Positions 1 through 15,000 of a stretch of DNA of 45,134 nt are shown here, in pieces. The translations under genes and the position numbers were made by a program. The notes below the pieces were generated by a model that saw only the letters and a list, made by a program, of their open reading frames with translations, was not told where the DNA came from and did not search any database. The stretch is taken from contig CAIIXF020000007.1 in assembly GCA_903813345.2 (NCBI GenBank), positions 31,051,564 through 31,096,697 of the forward strand, written 5' to 3'. The stretch is from Owenia fusiformis (taxonomy: Eukaryota > Annelida > Polychaeta > Sabellida > Oweniidae). Numbering within the stretch: position 1 is the first letter of the stretch; the number at the start of each line of letters is the position of its first letter.

Positions 1-83
1 AATAGAAGCAGCTTTCGGTGGATCACCATGTAATGATGTCCTAATTGAACAAGATACATGTGTTAGCAACGAAAAATGTGAAG
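1..83 (+). CDS. exon 1 (partial): end of TSP1b, repeat 1
   Basis: The window opens inside this exon. It reads from base 2 and encodes the last two-thirds of a TSP1 module, with Cys at SPCND, DTCVS and EKCE. The donor is at 84-85 (GTAGGT), phase 1. The upstream part of the module and gene is missing. Confidence 0.85.
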
Positions 84-3000
84 GTAGGTTAAGAATCATA
101 TTTATTCAAATACCACTCATGTATACAAGGTGTCCACAAAGTAGCAAGACTTATGATGTCATCTTTGATAAACTACAGTAGAACCTGCTAAGTGGAACAC
201 CTCCCAAGTGGAACACTTTTCAAATTCCCGTTTTAAAAACCCATTGACTTAATGTTAATTGAACCTCTGTAAGTGGAACACCTCCAAACTTGAACAGTGA
301 ACACCCCATATTGAAAAATTTATAAACTATATTGTAATAAGTATATAAGCCTAGTAAATATTCCATTAAATTCACACATTTAAGGTCACCCTATGTACAT
401 CTTTCAATTCTGGGGAAATTCTTGTAGAAGCAGCTTTGTGATAGTATAGGATTCATTTGACATTAAATATGTGCAGTTAATGCAATCAAAATCCATTACA
501 GAATGCATTCCACCCAGCTTCAATTCATCATGTGCAAGTAAGTTGGCAGCTGTAACAACATGTGATTGCTTGGATACCAACTGCAATCTCAATGAGGCAG
601 AAGAGTGTGTCCCAGGATGTACGTGTCCAGATGGCATGGTCATGGAGGGGGGAGAGTGTAAAGATGTTGCATCATGTGGATGCCTTGTGGGCTCTGTTGA
701 ATATAAATCTGGAGAAACCTGGACTGACACTGATGATTGCCAAATATGGTAAGACTCGTACTTAAGATTAATTTATTCATCACAATTTGTTTTTTTATTT
801 TTTAATGCTGTTAGATTTGTTATTTGTTGTGTATCTGTGAGGAAAGAAAATAAGTTATGTAATTTTTGTTTTAGTGAATGCACTGGTGGAAAGACAAAGT
901 GCAACTATTATGATTGTGATGGTAAGATACTTACTTTTGAACATTTGGTTAATAACTTTGGTGATTCATAAAATTTGAATGATATATTTTATTTTGACAA
1001 AGTTCAACCCAAATTCTGTGTCATTAGCTTTGTTTATCACTCCTGAGTGTAAATGATAAGACTGACAAAGATCATTGTCACAGTTAGTTTTAAGGCACAG
1101 ATTTAAGAGTTATTGATTTTGATATGATGATTGTTCTTTACATTGCAAAATATTTAAGTATCTGACATTCAAGTCTATATACTTTTTAGTTGATTGTAAA
1201 TTGAGTGAGTGGAGTGACTTTGGATCGTGCGATGAACCATGCAATGGGGGCAAAATGACCAGATATAGGTAATAGGTCATATCATGTGTACTGTAAAATA
1301 TGTTTGTAGTACTATTACACTGTAGTTTCCGCTCTGAATCCGAACTCATAATTAAGATATCACAATTAAGATATCAGCAATGTTTATCATATTTGCATAA
1401 ACAACCAGATTAATTTTCTGCCTAGCTCCTGCATCCTGCATATCATTGATATTGTTTAAACTCGGCAAAATAAAGTCATTTGGAGATTAAATTCACCATA
1501 TTTGCCTTTCTTATTTGAACGCCAATTTGTCCAAACCTGAATAATAAGAATATACAATTATATTCAGGACTGTCCTAACTGAAGCAAAGGGAAATGGTAG
1601 TGAATGCCCTGCATGGCCCACCAGTGAGGAGGAAGACTGTAACACTGATTGTTGTACATCTTGCAACTATAATGGCATTGATATAAATGTCGGTGAACCA
1701 TGGCAAGATAAAGAGTGCACACAATGGTATATTATTATCATCAAATTACATTTTTAAAACCATCAAAATTCAGAACATCCTGGATATTCACTCATGAAAT
1801 TCAGTCTGTTAGTTTTTGGTGTTCAAGTACAATTACTTCAGATCATAATAAATTGTCCCCCTTTATAGATTAGAAATACTCCTTATCATTCACATTTTTT
1901 ATTTTTGGTATTGCAGACATATACATTTCACTCGAATAACGCTCATTTGATGTATTGTTTTCAGTATATGCCAGTGCAATGGTCTTCCAGACTGTTACGA
2001 CTTGGATTCGTGTAAGTATTTTTGTTTAGAGACATTAAAAAGTGGTATTAAAAGTTTGTTAATTACTATATATGTCATGTATTCAGATGGACTTACTTTC
2101 TGAACTGTATAGTACTGTATAGACATAAAATATTGTTTTTTAAACAGGTGAAATTACACCTACTGGACCAACTCCAACTCCTACAGAACCACCACCTTCA
2201 CCAGGTATGTAAACCAAGAATATCATAGTAATCAAAAGTAATAGTATTTGAATTTGTTGTCTACAACTTTTCACTTTGGAGGATACACAGAAAAATGCTT
2301 ACTGATAATTCACGATTGCTTAATATTTGTAGATGATTGCAAGTGGAGTATTTGGTCTGACTGGAGTAATTGTACACTTGAATGTGGCCTTGGGAGTAGG
2401 ACACGCACAAGAACAATAGTCAGGAAAGCAATAAATAATGGAAGGCCATGTGAGGGGGATATGGATGAAACTGAGGACTGCAATACATCACCCTGTCCAG
2501 GTACATTTTAGATAACTACAAACAACTGTACACAGTGTCAAAGATATAAATGTAAAGAACAGAATCTACAACAAATCAATCCCTAGGTAATTATTATATA
2601 ATATTGTTATATAATTGAGTCCTTCCAATATATTTTTTCAGTTGACTGTATGTTATCAGCATGGACAACCTTCAGCGAATGTTCAGTCACCTGTGGCGTA
2701 GGTGTTATTACTAGAGCACGAGATATAGAAAGAGCCAGTGCATTTGGTGGAAAAGAATGTGATGGTGTGCTGTTTGAACAGGCACGGTGTGTGAAGGAGC
2801 AATGTGATGGTATTTAGGATTTTATACTGACAATTTTGAAACATCTATAATTGTAATGCTCGGCCAGGGTTGTCATGTTATGATTTACTGAAAATACTTG
2901 ATTTTACTTGATGTACATTTAATTCAAAATCCAATTAAAACAAAAAAACAAGTAACATTGTACACTGTATTTATAATGTTTGAGTTTATATAAACCAGCT

Positions 3001-6000
3001 AGAAAATAATTTATTTCTAGAATGTATTGCACCAAGCTTCAACTCCTCATGTGCAACTCAGTCACAAAGCATACTCTCATGCAACTGCATTAATAATGAG
3101 GACTGCAGTCTTGAGATGAGTGCTACATGTGAGCCTGGATGTGTGTGTCCAGATGATATGGTGATGGAAGAAGGTGAATGTAAATTAATCACAGCATGTG
3201 GTTGTATGGTAGGAACAACCCGATATGAAGACAAAGAGACATGGAATAATACAGACTCTTGTGAGATTTGGTGAGAAACCATTTAGTATATGCTATACTA
3301 TGCTCAATTACATTCGCAATTAAGTTTTTCAATACTCTTACATTTTTCCTCCATTTTCCTTAATCAGTTGTGTAATTATGTAACTCTTCTTGTATGTACT
3401 GTCCCTTTATAATCATATGCATGTCCAATGTGTTTTAGCCAGTGCACGAAAAACAAAGTGAATTGTGAACCGTTTGACTGTGATGGTAAGTTCATAGAAT
3501 ATTTTGATAAATAATGCAAATTTCTAAAATAATGAGTACACCATACCATCATACCATTCCTGTCTATTATTCAGTGAAATGGAACAATATTATGAAACCT
3601 CAATCCTTTTTAGGTTTAAGCAATCTTGAGGATTTGGATTTAGGACCACAATATAGCTTGAATGAAAATAAAAGATTGAGAGTCCTTTCCAAAATTTAAA
3701 ATTAATCCACTCTGACAGCTTAAAATTTGTGTAAATCGAGTATTTTTATTTGAGTTTTTTTAATTTTTATTGCCTCAGTTAACTGTACATGGAGTGATTG
3801 GAGTAACTTTGGAACATGTAGTGAACCTTGTAATGGTGGTGAGATGAAAAGATACAGGTACGTATATCAACAGGGGCAATCAACCATAAAGAAATATTTA
3901 TTCAGACTTTTCAGGTTTCTTATTTTAAGTCTGGTTATTTCCTTGTCAGTATTACACCATATGAAGGTTACATTGCATTTAGCAAACACCATGTCGAGAA
4001 CTTAAAATAAAACTTTGAAAACTGGCATCTACTGTATGTTATTCTGGAAACATTTTTATTTACAGATCAGTTGTAATGGAGCCCAAGGGCAATGGAGTTT
4101 GTGAAGGCTCAAATGAAGAGAGTGTTCCGTGTAATACAGATTGTTGTACTGTTTGTATATACAATGGACAAGAAAAGGAATTGAGCATATCCTGGCAAGA
4201 TGGCAAATGCACAGACTGGTTTGTTTACATTCATACCTAGTATTTGTGAGGTTTATGCCAATAGTTTTGTATAAATTGAATAATATCAGAGTAATTCTCT
4301 TGTTCAAATAGAATCATCTCGCATATCAGCTCTTTCTTTGCATCAAGTTTAAGAGTTGTGTTTGATTTGTAGCCATTGTATGTGTGATGGCACTTCTCTA
4401 TGTCTACCTATAGAGGGATGTAAGTATGCACAATTATAAGCCTATGTAAGCCTAGTTATTAAATTTTGGTGAATTTCATATCAATTCATGATGCAACAAT
4501 ATTTGTGACGTGCATAGTACAAAATCTTTTATCCCACCCTAAGTGCTTTATATGATTGTATAATAGCATTGTATAACTGCAATATAAAACCAACACTCAT
4601 CGTATACAACTCTTGAGAACGGTATACAACTCCTGGATAGCGTATACAACTCCTGGGCAGCATACATATGTATACAACTCTTCGACTTGATATACAACTG
4701 CTGAATTTAGAACCTTTTATTGATTAAAGATAAGGATGGGATAATAAGATCATATAATGTTTGATTCTGTATATCGTTATACTCCCGTGAGTATATGATA
4801 TATTCACTCGTTCCCTTCAGTCACTCGTGAATATATCATATACTCACTTGAGTATAAACACGATATACAGAATCAACCATTATATAACCTCATAATACAA
4901 AATAAAGTATACGGCTGGTCGGATCTGACTAGACAATTTGAAACATGATTTTCACATCTTACATATAAGTATGCCAAATTAAGTTTACAGAGCAGTTTTC
5001 CAAACAATTTTGTTTTTGAACCTTATTGTTCCCTTCTTTTAGCAATCTTTTCATGTGAACAGATATAACTGACGAGATGGTTTTAGTATACCTTATGTAC
5101 TGTATTATGATTGATCTTAATACATTGTTGTGCATAGGTAATGACACTGATTGTGAATGGGAAAATTGGTCAGACTGGGGAGAGTGCACAGAGACATGTG
5201 GAGCAGGTACATCAACAAGGACCCGACAGATTGCTAGGATGGCTGGTGAAGGTGGACAAGCTTGCATCGGTGATAGTGTTGACACCATGGATTGTAATAC
5301 GCTACCATGTCCAGGTACATAACAACATACACCATGTGCTACCATATAGGAGTACTAGTTCGTACTGAATATTTAAATCAGAACAGAGTCCTAAGAATGT
5401 CAGAGAAGAATATGCATAGTCATATCATGGGGAAAGGGTTATTAAAAAACATTTGATTAACACAAATTATGTTCATCTGTACTTCTGTCCTTTCATTCAT
5501 GTGTGGATTTAGTAGTAACTGGAATTCCAAACAAGGATCTTGTTCTTATTTTATATCATAACAGAGGGAAAGCTCTGATTATTTTCGTAATGAGTGGTAT
5601 GTCATTATCTAGAATATCATTGATAGTTCACTTAATGGGGTATATTATATATAAACATGAATGAATAATTTCTTATTTTCAAGTTGACTGTAAGGTATCA
5701 GAATGGAGTGCCTTCAGCAAGTGCTCTGTATCATGTGATGTTGGTGTTAAGACTAGAACAAGGACTATGGAGGCTGCTGCTGAGTATGGTGGAGAATGTA
5801 AACTTATTGAGCAAGAGGTTTGCACAAGAAAAAGGAAATGTGAAGGTAAATGATGCAAAATAAACATAAGCAAAACACTCATATACTATACACTCGAATA
5901 CTAGTTGACAGATTTTCTTCATATTTGGTGGAAAGATGTATATAGGTCAATAGGTTTATGCATTGGCTCTAATTGAAAAAATTAGCAAATTTGCAAAAAT

Positions 6001-9000
6001 TAGCAAAAATCTTATGTTTTTCATTTTAAACCAAAATAATAAACATTATTATTTGAAACTTTGATAGTAAACAACATCTATCTATTTCAGTATAAATGAA
6101 ATGTCCCTTGGTGTTCTGGTCCTGGATTGTGATATTGGTTCTCGATTGGAGGGGGGAGGGGGATGTTAGACATTGTTTCTTTTCACGTTAGATTATGGTT
6201 TTGGGATAAAGGGTCTACTTTTCTTATGGCAGATTTACACTTACAGTTTGCTTTTCTTGTTGGGTTTCTTTAAAGTTTTTAGTCACCCTTCCCTTTGGCA
6301 TTTGTGCTTATATATTCACATATATCCTGGGTTTTCACCCTGACCCCAGGGGCCGTAAATCGGGGGTTGGGAAAACAGGAATTTGCATTAATTTTGAGAT
6401 GTTTTTGAAGTATAGCTTTATTATACTCAAATGAAAGGCAATTTAGAGTAGATTGCAAATATTTTAGCGGGATTTCGCAATTATTTTCTGATCTCTTAAA
6501 AGTATGGCTATATTATACTCATATTAAAGGAATTTCAGAGAAGATCACAATTATGGCATTGTTTTTCTGATTTTTGCCTCTGAAAATTCAAAATGGCTGA
6601 CTAGAGCAGAAATTCACCATTACTTACAGTTATCTTGAAAGTATGGTTACATTATCCTACAATGATCTAAAATATTTATTGAAGGAAAGAGTAGATGGTA
6701 AATATTACATTGTGACTGTACAGATTGATAAAGTGTTAGTTGGGATTTGCTACTCCGTGGAGTTGCCATTTTCTAGTATTAATAAATATATTGACAACCC
6801 TTCTTGTCTTTTCAGAATGTATCCCGCCAAGTTTCAACTCATCATGTGCCAGTAAATCAGCAGCTGTGACGACATGTGATTGCTTGGATACCAACTGTAA
6901 TCTCAATGAGGCAGTTAAATGTGTACCTGGATGTACCTGTCCAGATGGCATGGTCATGGATGGTGGCGAGTGTAAAAACATAGCTTCATGTGGATGCCTT
7001 GTTGGATCTGTAGAATATAAAGCTGGAGACCAATGGAATGATACTAAAGCATGTCAGCTATGGTTAGAACTTTTGTATTAATATCCATCGCAAGTATATG
7101 AATTTGCATGTACTTGTTTATATTTAGGTTATGATATATCTGTTTGTGATATACTGTATAGAGTATAAATCATACGCATGAAGTGGATGTACTCTTTTGG
7201 ATGTACTCTTTGTTTACTCTTAATTGACTGCATAAAGGATCACTATTATTTAGTAATGTTATTATAAGTAATTTGCAGATCCCATAGCGTGTGAAAAGAC
7301 GAAATAAATTATTCTGTATATTTGTAGTGAATGTAAAGATGGTAAAATTAGCTGTATGCCACACACAGATGGATGTGATGGTAAGAGGAGATTTTATATC
7401 CTATTTCCAAAACATCTATGGAATATTTAGGACTTAGGTTTATGACTAAATAGTGTGAAGATGTTTCTTTTCTAACATGTTGACCCCTATCAGACTCAAA
7501 CACAGATGGTCTTTCTTTTTGATTTTACATGCAAGTTATATGAATAATGAAGTATTATAGTTGTTAATTTATTATTTTAAGTAAATTGTGAATGGGGAGA
7601 CTGGATTGATGGATCGTGTGATATGGACTGTGGTGGGGGACAGATGACAAGCTACAGGTATAGTCATAGAAACATCATATTGATCTGCAGGCCCGTATCC
7701 AGGATTTGCAGAGGGGGTTCACTTTTTAAAAAACCCAAGGGGGTTCACTTTGGACAACTTTGGCCCAAAAATGGTCAAAATCACTAGAAAATCACTGAAA
7801 AACTGCATGATTTTGAAAGAATATTTGGCCAGAAGGAACCCCCCTGATTACTGGCCTTATCTGGCTACAATATTTTAATATGTGTCATCATGCTACATAA
7901 AAGAAAAACATTGCTACTAAATCAAGTTCTTTTGGTTTTTACTTTATTGTATTGTGCAAAAATTGAACAGTTATTTTTTCACTTCAAACAATTCTTGAAA
8001 CCATTACTCATTATTTTTTATCAATATGATAAAAATTGTGCCACTGATTTTAAAAATAATTCAGATTTAGTCATTCCAGTATAAATATGGAAAGTTTGAA
8101 CACAACATTTGAATAAAGTTGAATATTTGATGGTTAGTTAATGTTGCCGTTAAACTCACGACATGAAATAAAGTTACATAAGATCTCTTGAAGACATAAT
8201 TCAGTTAAAAATCACTCGGGGCTGTCCCTCCTATCCTCATCTAAAAGAACAGTTCTGGAAAACCATGCATCTATTGACAGTGTTAGAAATATAATGATCA
8301 CATTATCTATCTCTATTGATAGAGTTATAAAGACACCAGCCAGGGGCAATGGGGAGAATTGCACAGGGCCAACCAGTATAGTGACTGATTGTAATACCGA
8401 CTGTTGCTTAACATGTGGCTACAATACTATTGAATATGAGAGAGGAGTGTTGTGGGAAAATGAAAAGTGCACAGAACAGTGGTATGTTTGACATCTTTTT
8501 TCATTCAATGTATAAGTAATTATCTAGATATCTTATCTTCAATATTATCAAGTGGCTGATAATGCATTCAGCAAAGCCACTACAAGTGTATAATGTTTAT
8601 GTACTTTATGTATTTGTAAAATAAATTCTATGAATAAAAAAAAAATAAAAAAAATATTATCCATACTAATGAATAAATGTTGTATAATTAAATTGTAGCA
8701 TATGTAACTGTAATGGACTACCAGAGTGCTACCCTATTGAAGTTGGCGAATGTGAGTAGTCTTATTATTTGCTGAAGAATGATGCATATGTCTAGAATAG
8801 CAGATGATTTTCAAACATCCACATTAGATAAATAGATTACTGGTATTCTTAAAGCAAGAGTATGATTATAATTTTAACATTAGAATTATAAATTATGATA
8901 TAATTGTTGTTGATTTTAGGTGAAAGAAACAAAACTACTCCTGGGAATGTAACAACACCAACTCCAACACCAGCTCCATGTAATATATCATTAATACTTG

Positions 9001-12000
9001 TATATGTAGGGGATATCATTAATACTTGTATATGTAGGGGATATCATTAATACTTGTATATGTAGGGGATATCATTAATACTTGTATATGTAGGGGATAT
9101 TATTAATACTTGTATATGTAGGGGATATCATTAATGCTTGTATATGTAGGGGATATCATTAATACTTGTATATGTAGGGGATATCATTAATACTTGTATA
9201 TGTAGGGGATATCATTAATACTTGTATATGTAGGGGATATCATTAATACTTGTATATGTAGGGGATATTATTAATACTTGTATATGTAGGGGATATCATT
9301 AATGCTTGTATATGTAGGGGATATCATTAATACTTGTATATGTAGGGGATATCATTAATACTTGTATATGTAGGGGATATCATTAATACTTGTATATGTA
9401 GGGGATATCATTAATGCTTGTATATGTAGGGGACGGAGTAAAAAACGAAACTTCTTTTTATAATTTGATTGTGCTTATAATTTTTGTAGTGTCCTTCATT
9501 TTTATTGAAGGTCAGAAATAAACGCTTCTAATCTGATTGTTGCATGGTAAAATGAGATAATTTAGCTTAGAGAGCTTAACTATGAGCGTTTTATTTATCA
9601 CCAATCCATGAAGAGTGGAATCTACATATTGTTGGATATATTTCTTCATTTCTTTGTTATATCTAATGTTTCACAATAACAGTCATGACATCTTTCTTAT
9701 ATGTACTTGGCAATATATATATTTTTGCTACATAACTGTTGGTGTGTTTAGGTGATTGTGTATGGAGTGATTGGTCAGATTTTGATGAATGTTCTCAGAC
9801 ATGTGGTATTGGTAGTGAGACTAGGACTCGATATATTGCCAAAGCTGCCACAGATGGTTGTGTTGGTTGCATGGGCAGTACTTCTGAAAGCAGGGACTGT
9901 AACCCTGACCCATGTCCAAGTATGATCATTTTCTAAAAACGTTTTTACGGTGTCTTAATATATGTAGGAGGTGGTACTTGTAACCATGATAGATCTTACC
10001 AGGGATGCTTATGATGTAAATGGGAGGGATTAACATATTCTTGGTGTAATCATACCATTCTTATACTATCTTTCTGTACTCCATCAAAGCAATAAATATT
10101 TGCCATGAAATATAAAGATGCAGGCCAAAAGGATTTCTAAAAATGGGCCACAGTAAACATGTTTAAGATACATCATATTTGCTATAAAGTAAGTTGACAA
10201 ACACATTTAACAACTATTCGAGTTCCAAGAATATTATTGATAAAAGTAGGAATATCCTTAACCAGTTGATGCAATACTTTAATCTCGAAGATGTATGGAA
10301 TGAAACGAATGGTCAAAAAACTGGTTTTACATTTTATGATAAAAGGAATGACTCAAAAAGTCGTTTGGATTATTTTTGCATATCAAAGAATCCAAATTTT
10401 CATATCAAAAAGTGTTTTTTAATGCAAGCATTGAAAGCTGATCACAAATGTGTACTCATGGATATTAAATTAACTAAAAATGAAAGAGGTAGAGGTTACT
10501 GGAAATTAAACAGCAGTCTCATTAATGATGCAACCTATTGTGAATTAATTGTTAACTGTATAAAATGGGTCGAAATTCAATATTCATATATCCAGTCAAA
10601 AAGAGTGTTCTGGGAAATACTAAAAAACAAGGTTAAAAAAACGACAATAGCATATTCTGTGAAAAAGGCCAAAAATAAACGAAATGAACGAGATATCTTA
10701 CAAAATGAAATAGATGCACTTCAAGTATGTATTGATAATAGCAGAAAACAAGAAATGGTAGAAAGGCTTAAAAGGAAAAAAGTACTTGCAGAAACTAAGT
10801 TAAGTGAAATATATAATACAGATGTAAAAGGTTATTTTATCAGATCTAGAGCAACTTATATGGAAGAAGGGGAGAAGAGTACGAGATATTTTTTAAGTCT
10901 GGAAAAGGCGAGACAGTCAAATAATGTAATTAGAAAGTTGAAAACTAAAAGTGGTAACATTTATAAAGATGAAGAAATACTAGAAGAATCTGCAGTTTTT
11001 TATGAAAATTTATATAAAAATGACATGATAGAAAGGGAAAATGTAAGACAATTTATGAATGATATTGATGCTGAGTATATTCTAAACCAAAATGAAAAGG
11101 AATTGTGTGAAAATGGGATAACAAAAATTGAACTTTCAAAGGCAGTAAAATAACTTCAAAATAATAAAAGTCCGGGTAAAGATGGTCTGACACCTGAATT
11201 TTTTAAAAGATTTTGGGATGAGATTGAAAATTCCTTCTTTGAGATGTTAGAAGAAACTTTTGAATTTGGAGAACTAACTGAATCAATGAAATTAGCAATT
11301 TTGACTTTACTTTTCAAAAAGGGTGATAGAGAACTTTTGGGAAACTATAGACCCATAAGTTTGAGTAATTACGATTATAAAATTATTGCTTTTGTAATTG
11401 CAAATCGGTTGCAAGGGGTGATTTCAAAACTAGTTGGGAATAATCAAACATCTTATATTGAGGGAAGATTTATAGGAAATAATGCAAGATTTTTAGTTGA
11501 TTTGATTGAATATACTGAAAACAAGAATAAAGAAGGTGTTCTAATATGTATTGACTTCAAAAAGGCTTTTGATAGTTTAAATTGGGACTTTATGTTTGAA
11601 ACATTGCAGAAACTGAACTTTGGACCAAAATTCATAAATATGATAAAAACTTTATATGTCGATCCAAAATTAGTTATAAAAAATAATGGTCATTTATCTA
11701 GAGAAGTTGAAATACACAAGGGAGTCCGACAAGGATGCCCAGCATCAGCTTTAATTTTTACGTTATGTGTAGAGTTTTTAAGCAAAGCTATAAATCAAAA
11801 TGAAAATATAAAAGGAATTAAAATAAATGAAAGAGAAATCAAGATAATACAACATGCTGATGATACAACATTAACTTTAGGTAATAAAGATTCAATATCC
11901 CATGCAGTTAAAACAATTGAAGCATTTTCAAAAGTATCAGGACTTCAACTTAACCTGGATAAAACATCTGGTATTTGGCTGGGAACATATAAAAACAATG

Positions 12001-15000
12001 AAGTTAAATTTAAAGACATTAATTTTACTAATGAGCCAATAAAATGTCTAGGAATCTACATAGGACACAATAAAAATGAATGTGAGAAATTAAATTGGGA
12101 TCCAAAGATTTTCGACTTTGAAAAATTGTTTGAGTCATGGAAAAAAAGAAAACTGACCTTATTCGGAAAAGCCATAATCATTAATAGTTTAGGTATATCA
12201 AAATTTGTATATAATTTTACAGTCTTAAATGTACCAGCTAAAATAGTTAAGAAAATAAATTCAATTCTATATGGTTTTCTGTGGAAAAAGGAAGGTGTTA
12301 AAAGGAAAACAGTAATTGGGGACATATTAAATGGAGGGCTTAACATTGTAGATGTTCAATCCAAAATCGATGCATTAAAGGCATCTTGGATTCCAAGGCT
12401 ATTACTCTCAAAAACCGCATGGAAAAATATCCCTGAAGAGTATATCAGAGATATGGGTTTTGAAATAAAAGATATCATAAAAACAAACTCAGTTGAACAT
12501 TTTGATTTTTTAAAAAACTCTCAATTTTATAAGGAAATATTTTCATGTTTCAATAAATGCAAAGATAAGATTGAATTATCAAAACACTCATTTGGTGACA
12601 TTGTTTGGTTAAACAACAATTTTAAATGGAAAAAACATATCCTTTTCTATAAAAACTGGATTAAGTCAGGATTTATATATCTGAAAGATTTTTTTGATGA
12701 TAAAGGGATTTTTATTAGTGAAAAGTATGTTTTTGACAAGTTGAATGACAAAAGAAATTGGATTAAAGAATATATGATAATTAGAAGTACTATCAAAATG
12801 GCAATGAAAAATATACAGACAAATAGAGCTCAATTCACTAATATATTTTATAAATGTGATTTTATAGTAAATGGAAAATATGAAAAATTAGAAGGAAAAA
12901 AGTCAAAGTTTTTCTACAATATATTAAGAAATAACCAGTTCGAGAGATCAAATTTAGAAAATGTTTGGAGTACAATGTTCAATTTTGAAAATACAAATAA
13001 TTATTTCAAAATCATATACAGGCAAAAAATAAAAGAAATGCCATGTAAAAAAATTTCTGATTTTAATTTTAAAATTCTTCATAATTGTTTATACTGTGGA
13101 TACATGATTAGTAAATGGAACAGAAATATAAGTTCAACCTGCATTTTTTGTAATGAAAATCACACTGCGAAACATCTTATTTTTGATTGCCAGAAGGTTA
13201 GAAATATTTGGGAAGATGTTGGAGATATTTTGAATTTTAATGTTCAATGGAAACACATTGTTGTTGGTTTTAACATAATAGACAGAAAAACTAGAAACAG
13301 AAATATTATTTTAAGTATTATTGCAAATTCAATATATAAAAAATGGACAAACCTTAATGAAAAGCCAGATGTCTTGAGACAAATTAATTTTAGACAGCAA
13401 GTTTTATCAGACCTTTTATCCTACAACAGTGTATTTCTACTAAATAAATTCAATATAGATTTTGATATGTTAAAAAGAATTTGTAATATTTTATAAGAAG
13501 TAAGTTTTGTAATACTTTATAAGAAGTTAAGTGTTTTTCTGTACTTGTATTGTATATATATTTTTAATGTATTATTGTATTATATGTTCATATGTTATAT
13601 TTTTTGGAATAAAAATTTTAATAAAAAAAAAAAAAAAAAAAACTATTTGTTGTTGTATTAACTGTTATCTACTCCCAATTTCTTCATCAATTGGGCATTT
13701 TTCATCAGAAATTTGTTGTATTTCAGTTGACTGTAAATTATCGGAGTGGTCTGATGCCAACGAGTGTTCAGTGACATGTGGAGTTGGTGTAGTCACCAGG
13801 ACTAGATCTGTGGCAGTTGAGAGTAAATATGGAGGCAAGGAATGTGATGGTAAACTACTCCAACAAGATACGTGTGTCAAGGAACAGTGTGATGGTACAG
13901 ACATTTTGAATAATTTATTATATTATATAAAAACATCTTCACCTTAAGATTATCATTAAAATGCTTGTAATTATTCCTTAGGGAATTATTGTAAGTCAAT
14001 GATGAACTTATTGATTTCTATTTCTATAAGAATATAAGAAGGTTTGGTTGGAACCTTAATAACATGTTACATTAAAAATGAGTTGAATTGATATTGCACC
14101 TTGAAGGGTGAAATCAATGACCTCAATGTTTTAGATACTTTTAATAACCTGTTGTTCTTAAAATTCATAAAGTCTTAGAGTGTATTCCCCAAGCAGGCTA
14201 CAACCATTCACGTGCCTTTCTATCACTCAGCATCGATTTGTGCAGTTTTATTGCCAATGCTGACTGTAAAATTACTGTTTTGTTCTTCTAGAGTGCATCC
14301 CTCCAAGCTTCAACTCTTCATGTGCCTCTCAATCACTCAGTATCAAATCGTGCAGCTGTATTGGCAATCCTGATTGCATTCTTAATAGCAATAATGTCGC
14401 ATGTGAGCCTGGTTGTGTTTGCCCTGATGATATGGTCATGGAGAAGGGTGAATGTAAACTCAGGACAGAATGTGGATGCATGGTAGGAACCACACAGTAT
14501 CAAAATGGTGACAAATGGAATTTAACTGACTCTTGTTACACTTGGTAAGATATTCATAATAGTCCTATTGTCTCTGATCCTGAGGTAAATTTCATTGGTT
14601 GTATTGAGCTTAAAAAGTTTGGATTGTATGAAACATATATGAACTTGATCAATTTTTTATTCCAGCGAATGCAGTGAAAGTGATATTGAATGTCTGCCAT
14701 ATGATTGCAATGGTAAGTGATGTATTTTAGTACTACTTAATGATAAATCTACATTTGTGTAGTTTAGGTTGCATAAGTATGCTCACTTAGGTATATGCAT
14801 GCATGTGTTCACAGTAAATGATAACAATATATAACTACACATACTTCCTGATGGTAAAATAGAAAGAGATTGGAGACATTAAGTTGGCATATAAAATTGA
14901 AACGGCAACCTGTATGTATGAAATTCCCCTATACAAATGAATGTAGTTTCACATGAATAAATGTTTGGTTACAGTGTTTACTTAGTTCATTACTTGGACC

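Larger units (their letters stand above)
9920..13726 (+). other. intron 23 hosting a non-LTR retrotransposon
   Basis: A 3.8-kb intron. Most of it (about 10185-13641) is the retrotransposon described separately. 9920-10185 and 13642-13726 are ordinary intron sequence. Confidence 0.85.

Noticed and set aside
404-730. Minus-strand ORF of 108 codons over exon 2 (and similar ones at 3058, 4959, 6736, 13665, 18353)
   Set aside because: Shadows of the TIL/TSP1 exons on the other strand. The plus strand has splice sites, conserved cysteines and a continuous frame.
8985-9432. CRISPR-like array
   Set aside because: Units are contiguous with no unique spacers, and the context is an animal intron; it is a minisatellite.
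10194-11153. Treating the first retrotransposon ORF as a separate gene
   Set aside because: It is in the same frame as 11244-13496 and is separated only by one stop codon; together they are one ORF2.
13623-13641. Target-site duplication for retrotransposon copy 1
   Set aside because: Only a six-base TATTTG match exists between the two flanks, too short to claim.
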